Below are positions 7,957-16,394 of a stretch of DNA of 47,636 nucleotides, piece by piece. Under the pieces are notes generated by a model. It saw only the letters and a program-made list of their open reading frames with translations. It was not told the DNA's origin and ran no database searches. Within the stretch, counting starts at the first letter, position 1. Each line of letters begins with the position of its first letter. Source of the stretch: Deltaproteobacteria bacterium (GTDB lineage: Bacteria; Desulfobacterota; Syntrophia; Syntrophales; Smithellaceae); assembly GCA_025361065.1 (NCBI GenBank), contig JANYAY010000098.1, forward strand, positions 1 through 47,636, in the 5' to 3' direction. A program made the translations under genes and the position numbers.

Positions 7957-8726
7957 ATGCATCTGGATTCGTCCCTTGCCGGGACCACTCTGCGCGATTA
8001 TAAAACGACCATCACCTGGCGCAACACCATGAACTATGCCGCAGCCGTAAACGATCGCAATGAAGCCTTTTTAACGATGAACGTCCGGAAGGAATAATAG
8101 CCCATCCGATGAACTGCGCCGCCATCACCTGGCCCATATCAGAGCGGATCTGGGAATATATCGAAGCGGCGGATTTTCCCAAGGAGCTTATCGCCGCTCA
8201 GGTACATTTTACCGAACTTCTGGGATTTCACCGTTTTGTCCGGCCCGGTGATGAGCTGACCATCAAAGGGTGCATTGCCGCCATCGAGCCGCACCGGGCC
8301 GGCACCCTTGTCATCATTCGCTTTGCTGCCACTGATCAGGATAATAAGCCCGTGTTTACCGAGTATATCGGCGGCCTCATGCGGGGAGTTACCTGCCGGG
8401 GCGAAGCGGAAGATCACATAGCGAAACTCGCCGGTGTCGATGTTGTCGAGGTCATCGGCATGAAGCATAAAATATTTGATGACGGAATTTTCGCCTTTGT
8501 AAAACCGAAAAAGGGAGCGACATTGAGTGCCCAGGCGGTAATGGATCACTGCAAGGACATTGCGTCTTATAAGCGCCCCCAGCATGTGGAGATATGGCCT
8601 CCCGACCGCACCTTTCCCCTGACCAGAAGCACCAAGGTGGACAAAATCGCGCTTCAGAGGCTGGTCGAGCCCATAATTGAAGCGCTCCAAAAAGCCGGCG
8701 AGTGGGATGCTAAGCAGGTTGTTTGA
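7957..8726 (+). pseudogene. MaoC-type hot-dog protein fused to an acyl-CoA ligase C-terminal lid, frameshifted
   Basis: Two frames join into one protein. From ATG 7957 (GGAGGA upstream) the frame encodes MHLDSSLAGTTLRDYKTTIT and onward, then hits a stop just after the T-run 8068-8072. If one T is added there, the frame continues NDERPEGIIAHPMNCAAITW into the long frame that starts at 8109. The restored protein has 256 residues. Residues about 1-150 are a MaoC/hot-dog domain (QVHFTELLGFHRFVRPGDEL, PHRAGTLVIIRFAATD). About 150-256 match the C-terminal subdomain of AMP-forming acyl-CoA synthetases (VEVIGMKHKIF, FAFVKPKKG, KDIASYKRPQHVEIW, and TKVDKIAL where the A10 lysine falls). No ligase core domain is present. 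The lesion may be a real frameshift or a homopolymer sequencing error. Confidence 0.8.
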
Positions 8727-8785
8727 CAGGTGAATTCCGGTCCCAACCACACAGTTTCTTATACTGATTTATGGAGCGCTTTTTA

Positions 8786-9610
8786 ATGTCCATACGACCC
8801 GGATGGTGGCTCGGGCTGCTGCGTCTTTATTGGCCGCTCAATACTCTGAGTGCGAAAATGACACGCTGGCCGATTGTCGGCCGCTTGCTGTCCCTCATAG
8901 TGGTTCCACTTTTTACGAAAAATAATTTTAATATATCTTATATCCCCGTCAACGCAAATATCGAACCGGTCGTAAGCAGTGCTCTGAACCGGAAAATTCT
9001 GGAGGAGCTTGTCCTGCGCTCGGCTCATCGCATCATCATTAAGCGGTGCAGCTGCCGCGATTCCCAAAAATGCCAAAACTTTCCTATCGAAGATTCCTGT
9101 CTGCTTCTGGGGGAAGACACTAAAGGAGTGGATCGGCGAATTGCCACGCATGCATCGGTGGATGAAGCCCTTGCTCATGTGAGCAGGAAAATCTCATCCG
9201 GTCTTATTCCGATGCTGGGCAGGGTGAGAATGGATGACTTCTATTACGGCATTCCCAATCGCGGCCGTATGCTTACCATCTGTTTTTGCTGCCCCTGTTG
9301 TTGCAGTATTCTTGGCGCTATCCGATATCTGCCGCAAGAAGCGAAGAATTCCCTTGTCCGGCTGAAAAATGTTGCAGTAATCGTGGACACAAAAAAATGT
9401 ATTTCCTGCGGGAAGTGTATCGATGCATGTTTTGCTCAGGCAATCACACTTTCCGATGGCACGATTCAGCATGATGAGCACAAATGTATCGGGTGCGGCC
9501 GTTGTTCCATTGTCTGCCCGCAGCAGGCCACAACGATCGTAATTGAAAATGTAGAGGAGGCGGTGGAGGAAATTCTCGGCCGCATTAAAAAGCGCGTGGA
9601 TGTTGAATAG
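8786..9610 (+). CDS. Cys-rich 2[4Fe-4S] ferredoxin-type protein
   Basis: 274 residues from ATG 8786, which has GGAG at good spacing; an upstream in-frame ATG at 8771 lacks one. The C terminus carries two classical CxxCxxCxxxC clusters, CISCGKCIDAC (205-215) and CIGCGRCSIVCP (234-245), for two [4Fe-4S] centres. The N-terminal two thirds hold extra cysteines: C88, C90, C96 and C105 (KRCSCRDSQKC) and a dense CFCCPCCC at 166-173, which could bind a further cluster or be redox-active. An aromatic N-terminal segment may touch the membrane. It probably passes electrons for the nearby acyl-CoA chemistry. It lies 59 bp after the MaoC fusion and ends at a strong hairpin. Confidence 0.87.
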   Translation: MSIRPGWWLGLLRLYWPLNTLSAKMTRWPIVGRLLSLIVVPLFTKNNFNISYIPVNANIEPVVSSALNRKILEELVLRSAHRIIIKRCSCRDSQKCQNFPIEDSCLLLGEDTKGVDRRIATHASVDEALAHVSRKISSGLIPMLGRVRMDDFYYGIPNRGRMLTICFCCPCCCSILGAIRYLPQEAKNSLVRLKNVAVIVDTKKCISCGKCIDACFAQAITLSDGTIQHDEHKCIGCGRCSIVCPQQATTIVIENVEEAVEEILGRIKKRVDVE

Positions 9611-9649
9611 CGATGTTATCTTCGGCTATGGAGATAGCAGAAATCCGTT

Positions 9650-9686
9650 GTGCCTCCCGGCGAAAATGTGTTGCGTCGGGAGGCAC
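9650..9686. terminator. Bidirectional hairpin between convergent genes
   Basis: A 13-bp stem (9650-9662 with 9674-9686, one G-T pair) and an 11-base loop lie between the ferredoxin stop and the stop of the convergent M24 gene. No T-tract follows on either strand. The position fits a shared transcription end. Confidence 0.55.
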
Positions 9687-9692
9687 AGGTGT

Positions 9693-10916
9693 TCAGGAAA
9701 TTTCTTCAATACCGAGCGGATATTTCGACAAAATCTCGCAGCCGTCTTTTACGATAACAATGTCATTTTCATAGCGGAATCCGATATTTTCTTCAGGTGC
9801 CGCATACTGCATTGCACAGACGACCATTTCATTTTCCTGATATTTGTGATCCTGATCAGTCCAGTAGGGGAGGTCGGAATTAACGATTGCGCCTATACGC
9901 CACTCATCACCGAAAAGACCGATTCCGTGTTCACAGGCAGGCTGGATAAAATCACCGCAGCCGCGCGATTCGGCAAACTCCATCATGATTGCCGCCAGCG
10001 TCCCGGGAGTTGTGCCGGCGCGATAATTATTCAGCACTGTCTGAATAATCGCGACAAAATTATCCCCATGCCAGCGCTGCCGCTTTGTTGCCGGCCCGAT
10101 CAGATAATTGTGCGAATGGTCGCCCAGCGCCAGTTGAAACATTGCATGAAAATCCAGCATCAGCGGCTCACCGGCTTTGATCTCTTTGGTTGTGGGCGGC
10201 GTGCAGGCGCCCAGGCCGGTGCGGTATCCGCTGGAAATCTCATTTAAGCCTGCAAAATTCCATTCCGACACGCTGCCCGCTCTGCGCATGGCCAGTGCGG
10301 CAATGCCGGCGATTACGGTTTCCGTCATTCCTTTGTAGCCGCCATTTTCCAGTGCCGCCCGGGCCGCCTTATGTCCTTCGTCGACAATGATGGAAGCGGT
10401 ACGGAAACGTTCAATGGTGCCTTTGTCTTTGATAAGGGAAAGGGCGTCAATAATGTCGTGCGAGTTTATCCATTCAAAACCGGGAAGCGCCTCTTTAAAA
10501 CGGGTATACTCCCAATGGGAAAGATTTCCTTCGGCCGTATAAGTGGAAATTCCATCCTCATACCCGAGGCGTCCTTTATTGATGCCCAGTTCATCCTTGA
10601 TAAAATCAGTGATGGCGGAGACCTGATCCATACCGCCCATCGGCCCATAGGCGCGAACATGGTCGGAGTCGAGCCATGTCTCGTCGCCCACGCGGAGCGC
10701 ATCAACAACAAAGGTAAAATAAGTGGGCTGTCCTTCGGACGGAATGATCAGGTAGCTTCTCCACGGGCAGAAGGTGTCCAGCACAAAACTCATCGTCCGG
10801 ATGCGCGAACCGAGATAAACGTCGATACCACGCTTCTGCATTCCGGCCTGGATCGCCTTGACGCGTGCCGGATTGTCTATGAAATATTTATCATTGGGGT
10901 CTAATATCCTGGGCAT
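9693..10916 (-). CDS. M24-family (Xaa-Pro peptidase / creatinase-like) protein
   Basis: 407 residues from the ATG at 10916, chosen because AAGGGAGA precedes it at normal spacing; another ATG lies six codons upstream. The N-terminal domain (to about 165) is creatinase-like. The C-terminal pita-bread domain carries the expected metal ligands: two Asp in LDFHAMFQLALGDHSHNYL, His in CEHGIGLFGD, and Glu in GFRYENDIVI. Family members hydrolyse Xaa-Pro bonds or small C-N bonds; the exact substrate is not readable. The metal-site spacing is complete, so it should be an active metallo-hydrolase. It follows the SCP2-domain gene by 19 bp on the same strand, so the two are probably co-transcribed. Confidence 0.88.
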   Translation of the reverse strand: MPRILDPNDKYFIDNPARVKAIQAGMQKRGIDVYLGSRIRTMSFVLDTFCPWRSYLIIPSEGQPTYFTFVVDALRVGDETWLDSDHVRAYGPMGGMDQVSAITDFIKDELGINKGRLGYEDGISTYTAEGNLSHWEYTRFKEALPGFEWINSHDIIDALSLIKDKGTIERFRTASIIVDEGHKAARAALENGGYKGMTETVIAGIAALAMRRAGSVSEWNFAGLNEISSGYRTGLGACTPPTTKEIKAGEPLMLDFHAMFQLALGDHSHNYLIGPATKRQRWHGDNFVAIIQTVLNNYRAGTTPGTLAAIMMEFAESRGCGDFIQPACEHGIGLFGDEWRIGAIVNSDLPYWTDQDHKYQENEMVVCAMQYAAPEENIGFRYENDIVIVKDGCEILSKYPLGIEEIS

Positions 10917-10935
10917 ATTTTTATCTCCCTTCATT

Positions 10936-11337
10936 TCAGTATTGAGTTGGTATCTGGGCCAGAACTTTATTGAGTCGGTCGGACACGGCGGCCAGCTTGA
11001 GAGCTTTGGCCAGATTGCCCTTGAGTTTAAGTTTTCCGGTCATCAGAGCCTTTTGCGCGCCGAGTTCCGCGCGGGATATTTTGGCAAAAGTTTGATAATC
11101 GCCGATAATGCGAAATTCCCCCTGGGGAGGCTCGCCTACCCCCGTTTCCACACGGGTTACTTTCCCTTCTTTGCATTCAATAAAGAGAAACATTTCCTCA
11201 CCGCCGGGGCAGTTTTTATAAATGTTGGACATTGATGTGGTGACATTGTTCATTTTTTCCGGCGTTAGTTCCGTCTGGAGTCTTTTGAGCGCTTCCTCCC
11301 GCCATGATGGACCTAAATACACGTGCAGATCTGACAT
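10936..11337 (-). CDS. SCP2 sterol-carrier domain protein
   Basis: 133 residues from ATG 11337, which follows AGGAGGA; the open frame continues upstream to 11541 but without support. The pattern (ELTPEKMNNVTTSMSNIYKN, then a Phe-rich strand pair, FRIIGDYQTFAKI, ALMTGKLKLKGNLAKALKL) is the SCP2 fold, which binds long acyl or sterol-like molecules in a hydrophobic tunnel. The KLKLKGNLAKAL segment is the typical SCP2 C-terminal signature. It is likely cytosolic and could present a lipid-like CoA ester to the neighbouring enzymes. It forms a two-gene minus-strand unit with the M24 gene. Confidence 0.85.
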   Translation of the reverse strand: MSDLHVYLGPSWREEALKRLQTELTPEKMNNVTTSMSNIYKNCPGGEEMFLFIECKEGKVTRVETGVGEPPQGEFRIIGDYQTFAKISRAELGAQKALMTGKLKLKGNLAKALKLAAVSDRLNKVLAQIPTQY

Positions 11338-11569
11338 GTTGATTCCTCCTGCTTTGTCTGTTTGTTTGTCGGCAGGGGTATGCCGACTGGATAGATTATA
11401 TTTACAGGTTACGCCTCCCGCTAAACGACGATTTGCTAAAGATTTTACTTTATCGTCGGAAACTATAAGAGCAAAGGATAGGCATGTCAACACAATAAAA
11501 AATGTCTTATTATCATTTGCCGGGGAATTATCTTGCAGCAATATCGTGAATGTGCTAACAGAGCGCCGC

Positions 11570-11633
11570 TTTAATCCCGATCACTTGGGAACGAGCGTTA
11601 ATTCTCTACAGCTTGTTGCGATGTGGTTGATCG
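11570..11633 (+). repeat. Dispersed ~60-bp repeat, copy A
   Basis: Begins TTTAATCCCG, continues GGGAACGAGCGTTAATTCTC and ends TGGTTGATCG. It aligns over its length with copies at 15581-15635 (reverse), 20406-20470 and 46767-46830. This copy is the most diverged in its right half and sits in the 5' leader of the ABC-F gene. Confidence 0.75.
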
Positions 11634-11647
11634 AAAGGTTTAAAAAT

Positions 11648-13282
11648 ATGATTCATTTCAGCGGTATCGCCAAGCAGCATGGCCCGCAAGTCCTGTTTCG
11701 GGATGCCAGTTTTCAGATATTGCCCGGTTCGCGCTGCGGTCTGGTGGGTCCGAACGGTGCGGGTAAAACAAGTATCTTTCGTCTGATCATGGGCGAAGAA
11801 GAGTTCGATGCCGGAGAAATCACCAAAGCACGCAATGTTGTTTGCGGCTATTTTTCTCAGGATGTTGGCGCCATGTCCGGCCGCTCGGCGCTCGCAGAAG
11901 TTATGTCCGCTTCCGAGGCGGTAACAAAGCTCGGTTTAGAGATTCAGGAGATGGAAATCGCCATGGGCGAGCCGCTGGAGGAAGATGAAATGTCCAATCT
12001 GCTTGCGCGCTATGGCAATGTTCAGGCTGAATTTGAGCATCGCGGCGGCTACGATCTGGAAAGCCGTGCGCAAATTATTCTCACGGGACTGGGCATCGGA
12101 CCGGAGAATTATAATCACCCGGTGGAAACTTTTAGCGGCGGATGGAAAATGCGCATAGCGCTCGCCAAAATACTGTCGATCAATCCTGATGTGCTCTTAT
12201 TGGATGAACCCACCAACCATCTGGATGTGGAATCGATTATCTGGTTGGAAGAGTGGCTGCAAAACTCATATACGGGTGCACTATTAATGACCAGCCATGA
12301 CCGCGAATTTATGAACCGGGTGGTGACCCGTATTGTTGAGGTAGCTAACCGCACTATCACCACTTACGGCGGCAATTACGATTTCTATCTGCGGGAGAGG
12401 GAAATCCGTCGGGAGCAGCTACTGGCGAGCCACCGCCGCCAGCAGGAAATGCTATCCAAGGAAGAGGACTTCATTGCCCGTTTTGCGGCGCGGGCCTCCC
12501 ATGCCTCCCAGGTGCAGTCACGTATCAAGAAGATAGATAAGATTGAACGCATCGAAATACCGCCCGAACAGCGCAACATCAAATTCGACTTCGCCGAACC
12601 GCCGCGCAGTGGTGATGATGTAGTTAAACTCGATGCCTTAGGTAAAGTTTGGCCCCTCCCTGACGGGGGCGTGAAATCTGTCTTTGGCGGCATTACCGGC
12701 ACTATCCGGCGGACAGAAAAGATCGCCGTGGTTGGTGTCAATGGCGCCGGCAAATCCACATTTTTAAAGGTGCTGGCCGGCCAGGCCGATCCTTCTACCG
12801 GCAGCTTGAATCTGGGAGCTAATGTTTATCCCGGCTATTTCAGTCAGCATGCCATGGATATTCTGCAGCCACAGAAGACCGTTTTGGAAACAGTCCAGGA
12901 TGCCATGCCGCAGGCGCATCTCGGTACGCTGCGTAATCTCTGCGCCGCTTTTTTGTTTCAGGGTGATGATATTTACAAACGGATTGAGAAATTATCCGGT
13001 GGTGAAAAAAGCAGGGTGGTTCTGGCAACGATGCTGGTGCAACCGCTCAACTTGTTGATTCTCGATGAACCAACCAACCATCTCGATATTCAGTCCCGCG
13101 AAACGCTGCTTAACGCACTACAAAACTTTTCCGGTACGGTTGTGCTCGTCAGCCATGACCGCCACTTTCTGCGCTGTCTGGTCAACCGTGTCTTGGAAAT
13201 AGATCATGGCCAGATGCGCATTTACAACGGCAGTTACGAATACTACCTGGAGAAGTCCGGCCGGGAGCATTGTGCAGCCTGA
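11648..13282 (+). CDS. ABC-F family ATPase
   Basis: 544 residues from ATG 11648 (MIHFSGIAKQHGPQVLF), the usual ABC-F beginning; the frame is open far upstream but that part is unlike the family and includes a dispersed repeat. There are two ATPase domains: Walker A GPNGAGKTS (34-42) and GVNGAGKST, signatures FSGGWKMRIALAK and LSGGEKSRV, and DEPTNHLD in both halves. The charged linker between them (RASHASQVQSRIKKIDK) is the P-site tRNA-interaction motif region. No membrane segments occur. ABC-F proteins act on the ribosome, and some give antibiotic resistance. The architecture is closest to the general YheS/Uup-like type rather than a specific resistance factor. Confidence 0.93.
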   Translation: MIHFSGIAKQHGPQVLFRDASFQILPGSRCGLVGPNGAGKTSIFRLIMGEEEFDAGEITKARNVVCGYFSQDVGAMSGRSALAEVMSASEAVTKLGLEIQEMEIAMGEPLEEDEMSNLLARYGNVQAEFEHRGGYDLESRAQIILTGLGIGPENYNHPVETFSGGWKMRIALAKILSINPDVLLLDEPTNHLDVESIIWLEEWLQNSYTGALLMTSHDREFMNRVVTRIVEVANRTITTYGGNYDFYLREREIRREQLLASHRRQQEMLSKEEDFIARFAARASHASQVQSRIKKIDKIERIEIPPEQRNIKFDFAEPPRSGDDVVKLDALGKVWPLPDGGVKSVFGGITGTIRRTEKIAVVGVNGAGKSTFLKVLAGQADPSTGSLNLGANVYPGYFSQHAMDILQPQKTVLETVQDAMPQAHLGTLRNLCAAFLFQGDDIYKRIEKLSGGEKSRVVLATMLVQPLNLLILDEPTNHLDIQSRETLLNALQNFSGTVVLVSHDRHFLRCLVNRVLEIDHGQMRIYNGSYEYYLEKSGREHCAA

Positions 13283-13425
13283 AAGCCCGAAATTCCACCT
13301 CCTGACAGCCGGTTTTTCATCAAATTGCGATAATACTTGACCATAACAGGCAGTCAGGATAAGAATCACGATTAAGAGTTACGACAGATTATATTGTACA
13401 GGAAACACATAAGGAGGGTATGGAG

Positions 13426-14517
13426 ATGACAAAATATCTCTACAATCAGGAGGCGGTCGCAAACCTCAAGCTCAGCGATACGTCCGTTCTGGACAGGTTG
13501 GTTGATTTCGAGTCGGCGCGAGCGGCGCATTTAAAAAAGGAGCATGCCAAAAAAGATAAGCGTATGTCGCTTACCGAAGCGATTGCGACATTTGTGCAAG
13601 ATGGCGATATTATTACTGATGGCGGTTTCGCTTATGTGCGGACACCCCATCAGGCCTACCACGAAATCATCCGGCAGGGCAAAAAAGGCCTCCAGATGAT
13701 CGGAGCGCCCAACACCAATCAAAGCTTCCAGATCGTTTACGGCTGCGTGGGTTACTCCCACAATTCCTACGTGGGAGCGGAAATGCGCGGAATTGACAAA
13801 AGCTATGATCGTATGCTCAAGGCCGGGCGGGTTAAGATCCTTTCCGAGTGGAGTCATGGAGGAGTGGCCTTGGGTTTCAAAGCCGCCCAACTAGGAACTC
13901 CGGGTGTCTTCAGCAAACAGATGCTCGCCAGTGATATCGTACGCTACAATCCTTACCTCAAGGTTATGCAAAACCCCCTGCGCGACGATCAAGATCCTGT
14001 TGTCTTCATCCCCGCTCTTTATCCCGATGTGGCAATTATTCATTGTCATGCCGCGGACAAATACGGCAACGCCTATATTTATGGCCCGGCAGTCAATGAT
14101 CTGGCAATAGCGGCAGCGACGCGCAAGCTCATCATCACAGCCGAAGAGATCGTCCCCGAGAACGATATCCGTTATAATAAGAAGGGGTCCATTATCCCGT
14201 TCTTCTATGTCGACGCCGTAGTCGAGATGCCTTTCGGGGCGGTTCCCGGAAACATGCCCGGGTATTACTACTGGTCGCGGCAGTGGTGGGAGAAGCTGCT
14301 GCGTTTCGGCGGCGTTTCCGACGAAAACATGAAGTCATTCCTTGATGAATGGATTATGGGCACCAAGGATCAGTTCGAATTCGTCGACAAGCTGGGAGGC
14401 GCGAAATGGATCGCCGAGGCCCGCCGTCAGACCAGGGCAGCCGAAGGCGATAATGAAGATGTCGATTTTTCTTACGAAGAATTTACCCTGAAGCACGATT
14501 CAGGGCTTTATTATTAA
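13426..14517 (+). CDS. Class I CoA-transferase, alpha subunit (glutaconate CoA-transferase A-like)
   Basis: 363 residues. AAGGAGG at 13411-13417 is 8 nt from ATG 13426 but only 2 nt from ATG 13420, so the second ATG is chosen. The fold markers are SLTEAIATFVQDGDIITDGG, PDVAIIHCHAADKYGNAYIYGP and ATRKLIITAEEIVPE, typical of GctA/3-oxoacid CoA-transferase alpha subunits. There is an N-terminal extension of about 45 residues and an aromatic insertion (NMPGYYYWSRQWWEKL). With the beta subunit 15 bp downstream it should move CoA between acyl-CoA and a free acid. A ring-opening hydrolase role like IpdAB of steroid degraders is an alternative. A weak TTGACC/TAAGAA promoter-like pair lies at 13337-13365. 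Confidence 0.88.
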   Translation: MTKYLYNQEAVANLKLSDTSVLDRLVDFESARAAHLKKEHAKKDKRMSLTEAIATFVQDGDIITDGGFAYVRTPHQAYHEIIRQGKKGLQMIGAPNTNQSFQIVYGCVGYSHNSYVGAEMRGIDKSYDRMLKAGRVKILSEWSHGGVALGFKAAQLGTPGVFSKQMLASDIVRYNPYLKVMQNPLRDDQDPVVFIPALYPDVAIIHCHAADKYGNAYIYGPAVNDLAIAAATRKLIITAEEIVPENDIRYNKKGSIIPFFYVDAVVEMPFGAVPGNMPGYYYWSRQWWEKLLRFGGVSDENMKSFLDEWIMGTKDQFEFVDKLGGAKWIAEARRQTRAAEGDNEDVDFSYEEFTLKHDSGLYY

Positions 14518-14532
14518 GATCAGGAGAATGCT

Positions 14533-15324
14533 ATGAAAGACTTGGATGCACCCGCCAATCCTCTGGAAACATTGGCTTATATCATCGCACAACAGATTTC
14601 CAATAATTCGGTTGTGTATATCGGGACCGGGATTCCTATGGTGGCCGGAATTCTGGCCAAAAAGACCCATGCCCCCAATATCACTCTTGTTTATGAATCC
14701 GGTGGTCAGGATCCGATCGAGGGTGACATGCCCTGGTCGGTCGGCTGCCCCTTTACCTGGCGAAAATCTCCTACCATCATGGAGATGTCCTATTCCTTCG
14801 CGCAATGTTACAACGGGTACGTGGATATCGGCTTCCTGGGCTTTGCCCAGGTGGATATGTACGGCAATGTGAATACCCACCAGATAGGCAAAGATTTTCA
14901 TAAGCCCAAAGTCCGCATGACAGGCAGTGGCGGGAATAATGATCTTTCGTCCCTGACCGAGAACATGATACTGGTTGGGCTGCAGACACCGGATAAATTT
15001 CCGGAGAAGGTGGATTTCATGACGTCTGTAGGACATCTTACCGGCGGCAATTCCCGCAAGGAAGCCGGCCTTCTCGGCAACGGACCCAGAGCTGTGATAA
15101 GTCCATGGGGCGTCTATGACTTTGAGCCGGTAAGCAAACGGATGCGTGTTCAATCCCTGACCCCCGGCGTTTCCTTTGATATAGCCCAGCAGCTAACCGG
15201 CTTTGAGCTCCTCAAACCTGCAGGCGTGATCCCCGAAACGAAGTTGATTACACCCGATGTCCTGAAGATCATGCGCACCGAGGTTGACCCGCGCGGCGTT
15301 TTTACCAGCATGCCAACCGCATAA
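14533..15324 (+). CDS. Class I CoA-transferase, beta subunit (glutaconate CoA-transferase B-like)
   Basis: 263 residues, start ATG 14533 with AGGAG upstream. The glutamate that forms the CoA-thioester in GctB-type subunits is present at the expected place (LVYESGGQDP, E55). GIPMVAGILAK and DIGFLGFAQVDMYGNVNTHQ are further family marks. With E55 intact the pair looks like a true transferase rather than a hydrolase, though the IpdAB comparison remains open. It is the last gene of the two-gene unit. A strong hairpin follows at 15410-15436. Confidence 0.88.
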   Translation: MKDLDAPANPLETLAYIIAQQISNNSVVYIGTGIPMVAGILAKKTHAPNITLVYESGGQDPIEGDMPWSVGCPFTWRKSPTIMEMSYSFAQCYNGYVDIGFLGFAQVDMYGNVNTHQIGKDFHKPKVRMTGSGGNNDLSSLTENMILVGLQTPDKFPEKVDFMTSVGHLTGGNSRKEAGLLGNGPRAVISPWGVYDFEPVSKRMRVQSLTPGVSFDIAQQLTGFELLKPAGVIPETKLITPDVLKIMRTEVDPRGVFTSMPTA

Positions 15325-15409
15325 ATTATGGAGATGGATGGACGGCAGAGGGGCGGTTTTTTCGACTCAGTATCACCGGATGATGGCGAGCAACACCTTT
15401 TCTACCTTC

Positions 15410-15436
15410 GCCGCCGGTCACTTTATGACCGGCGGC
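15410..15436 (+). terminator. Perfect 11-bp hairpin after the CoA-transferase genes
   Basis: GCCGCCGGTCA, loop CTTTA, TGACCGGCGGC. The sixteen bases of loop plus right arm recur exactly at 15490-15505, so this may be part of a duplicated repeat rather than a plain terminator. No T-tract follows. Confidence 0.5.
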
Positions 15437-15580
15437 AAGGCCTTACCCATAATAGGGGTACAACAAACATTAATATTGACAAGGTACTGCTTTATGACCG
15501 GCGGCGTTTAAAACAAGCGTTTTTGTTCATCGAATCAACTGCCTCGCAGCAAGCTGGCGAGGCATGAAATGAACGTCATT

Positions 15581-15635
15581 ATATCGCGAGCAAGCTCACG
15601 AGAATTAAAGCTCGTCCCACAGCAGCGGGATTAAA
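15581..15635 (-). repeat. Dispersed ~60-bp repeat, copy B (reverse orientation)
   Basis: The reverse complement begins TTTAATCCCGCTGCTGTGGG, continues ACGAGCTTTAATTCTCGTGA and ends GCTTGCTCGCGATA. It matches copies C and D closely and lies just beyond the 3' end of the OsmC gene. Confidence 0.75.
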
Positions 15636-15656
15636 TATCGATCACAAAATGGGTGG

Positions 15657-16130
15657 TTAATCTCTTTCCTCAAGTACATAGCGCACGTTGACGTCCATAT
15701 CTTTGCGCAGCGAGTTGTAAACGGAACAATACTTATCGTGGGACAAGGAGACGGCCCGATCCACTTTTTTGGAATCAAGGTTCTTCCCGGCAATATGCAA
15801 GACCATATCAATGGCCTTAAAATACTGCGGCGGGGCCTGATTTCTCTCTCCCGTGAGGTCCATACTGAAACCTCTCACTGCAACCCGCATCTTCTGCAGA
15901 ATCATCACAATGTCAATCCCCATGCAACCGGCCAGACTCAGGAGCAACGCTTCCGTCGGTTTACATCCCTCCTGGGCGTTGGCGTCGAATTCTATCTCAT
16001 ATCCCTGAGGGGTTGTGCCAACAAACGTCAGATCTTTCCGCCAGGTCAGGGTCGATTTCGTAAGCGGAATGATTTTCTCTTTATAGCCTTGCAGAGACTC
16101 TTCCAGCGAATTATTTTCAGCAATGGTCAT
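15657..16130 (-). CDS. OsmC/Ohr-family protein
   Basis: 157 residues, ATG 16130 behind AAGGAGA. The family's two redox cysteines are present: C69 in LLLSLAGCMGIDI and C135 in HDKYCSVYNSL. An additional C56 occurs in EGCKPTEAL. OsmC proteins are cytosolic homodimeric thiol peroxidases acting on organic hydroperoxides, and some members handle other electrophiles. The sequence is of the general OsmC rather than the Ohr subgroup as far as can be told. Transcribed alone, convergent with the CoA-transferase pair. Confidence 0.9.
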   Translation of the reverse strand: MTIAENNSLEESLQGYKEKIIPLTKSTLTWRKDLTFVGTTPQGYEIEFDANAQEGCKPTEALLLSLAGCMGIDIVMILQKMRVAVRGFSMDLTGERNQAPPQYFKAIDMVLHIAGKNLDSKKVDRAVSLSHDKYCSVYNSLRKDMDVNVRYVLEERD

Positions 16131-16394
16131 AATCTTTTTTATCTCCTTTTCTCGCTTACCCCCGAGCGACCTTCTATTTACCAGGTTAAAAGCGGCTTGT
16201 GGTGAATTCCCGTTCCCCGTGCATCATTACCCGCAAGACGGAAGGCTTCTGGAGTTGTCTGGTAATGAAGACAATTTCTTCAGCGATTTATCCGTTGACG
16301 TGCGCCCGCCGGAAAGATGCACAAATAGAAGACATAATTGAATATTATATCCTCCGAATTTCCGGCAATTGTCAAGATAAAGATTCTAACATCA

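Larger units (their letters stand above)
15325..15656. other. Intergenic region with repeats between convergent genes
   Basis: 332 bp without a gene, between the CoA-transferase beta and OsmC genes. It holds the 15410-15436 hairpin, a second copy of its right arm at 15490-15505, a GCCTCGC/GCGAGGC imperfect hairpin near 15541-15563 and dispersed repeat copy B. Confidence 0.6.

Noticed and set aside
11222-11647. The 686-residue frame extending the ABC-F protein upstream by 142 codons
   Set aside because: The extension has no ABC-F similarity, covers a dispersed repeat and the opposite-strand SCP2 start, and the family start MIHFSGIAKQHG is at 11648.
13426-15324. Calling the class I CoA-transferase pair IpdAB (ring-opening hydrolase)
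   Set aside because: The beta subunit keeps the thioester-forming Glu (E55) and the neighbourhood lacks other steroid-ring genes, so only a general CoA-transferase call is supported.
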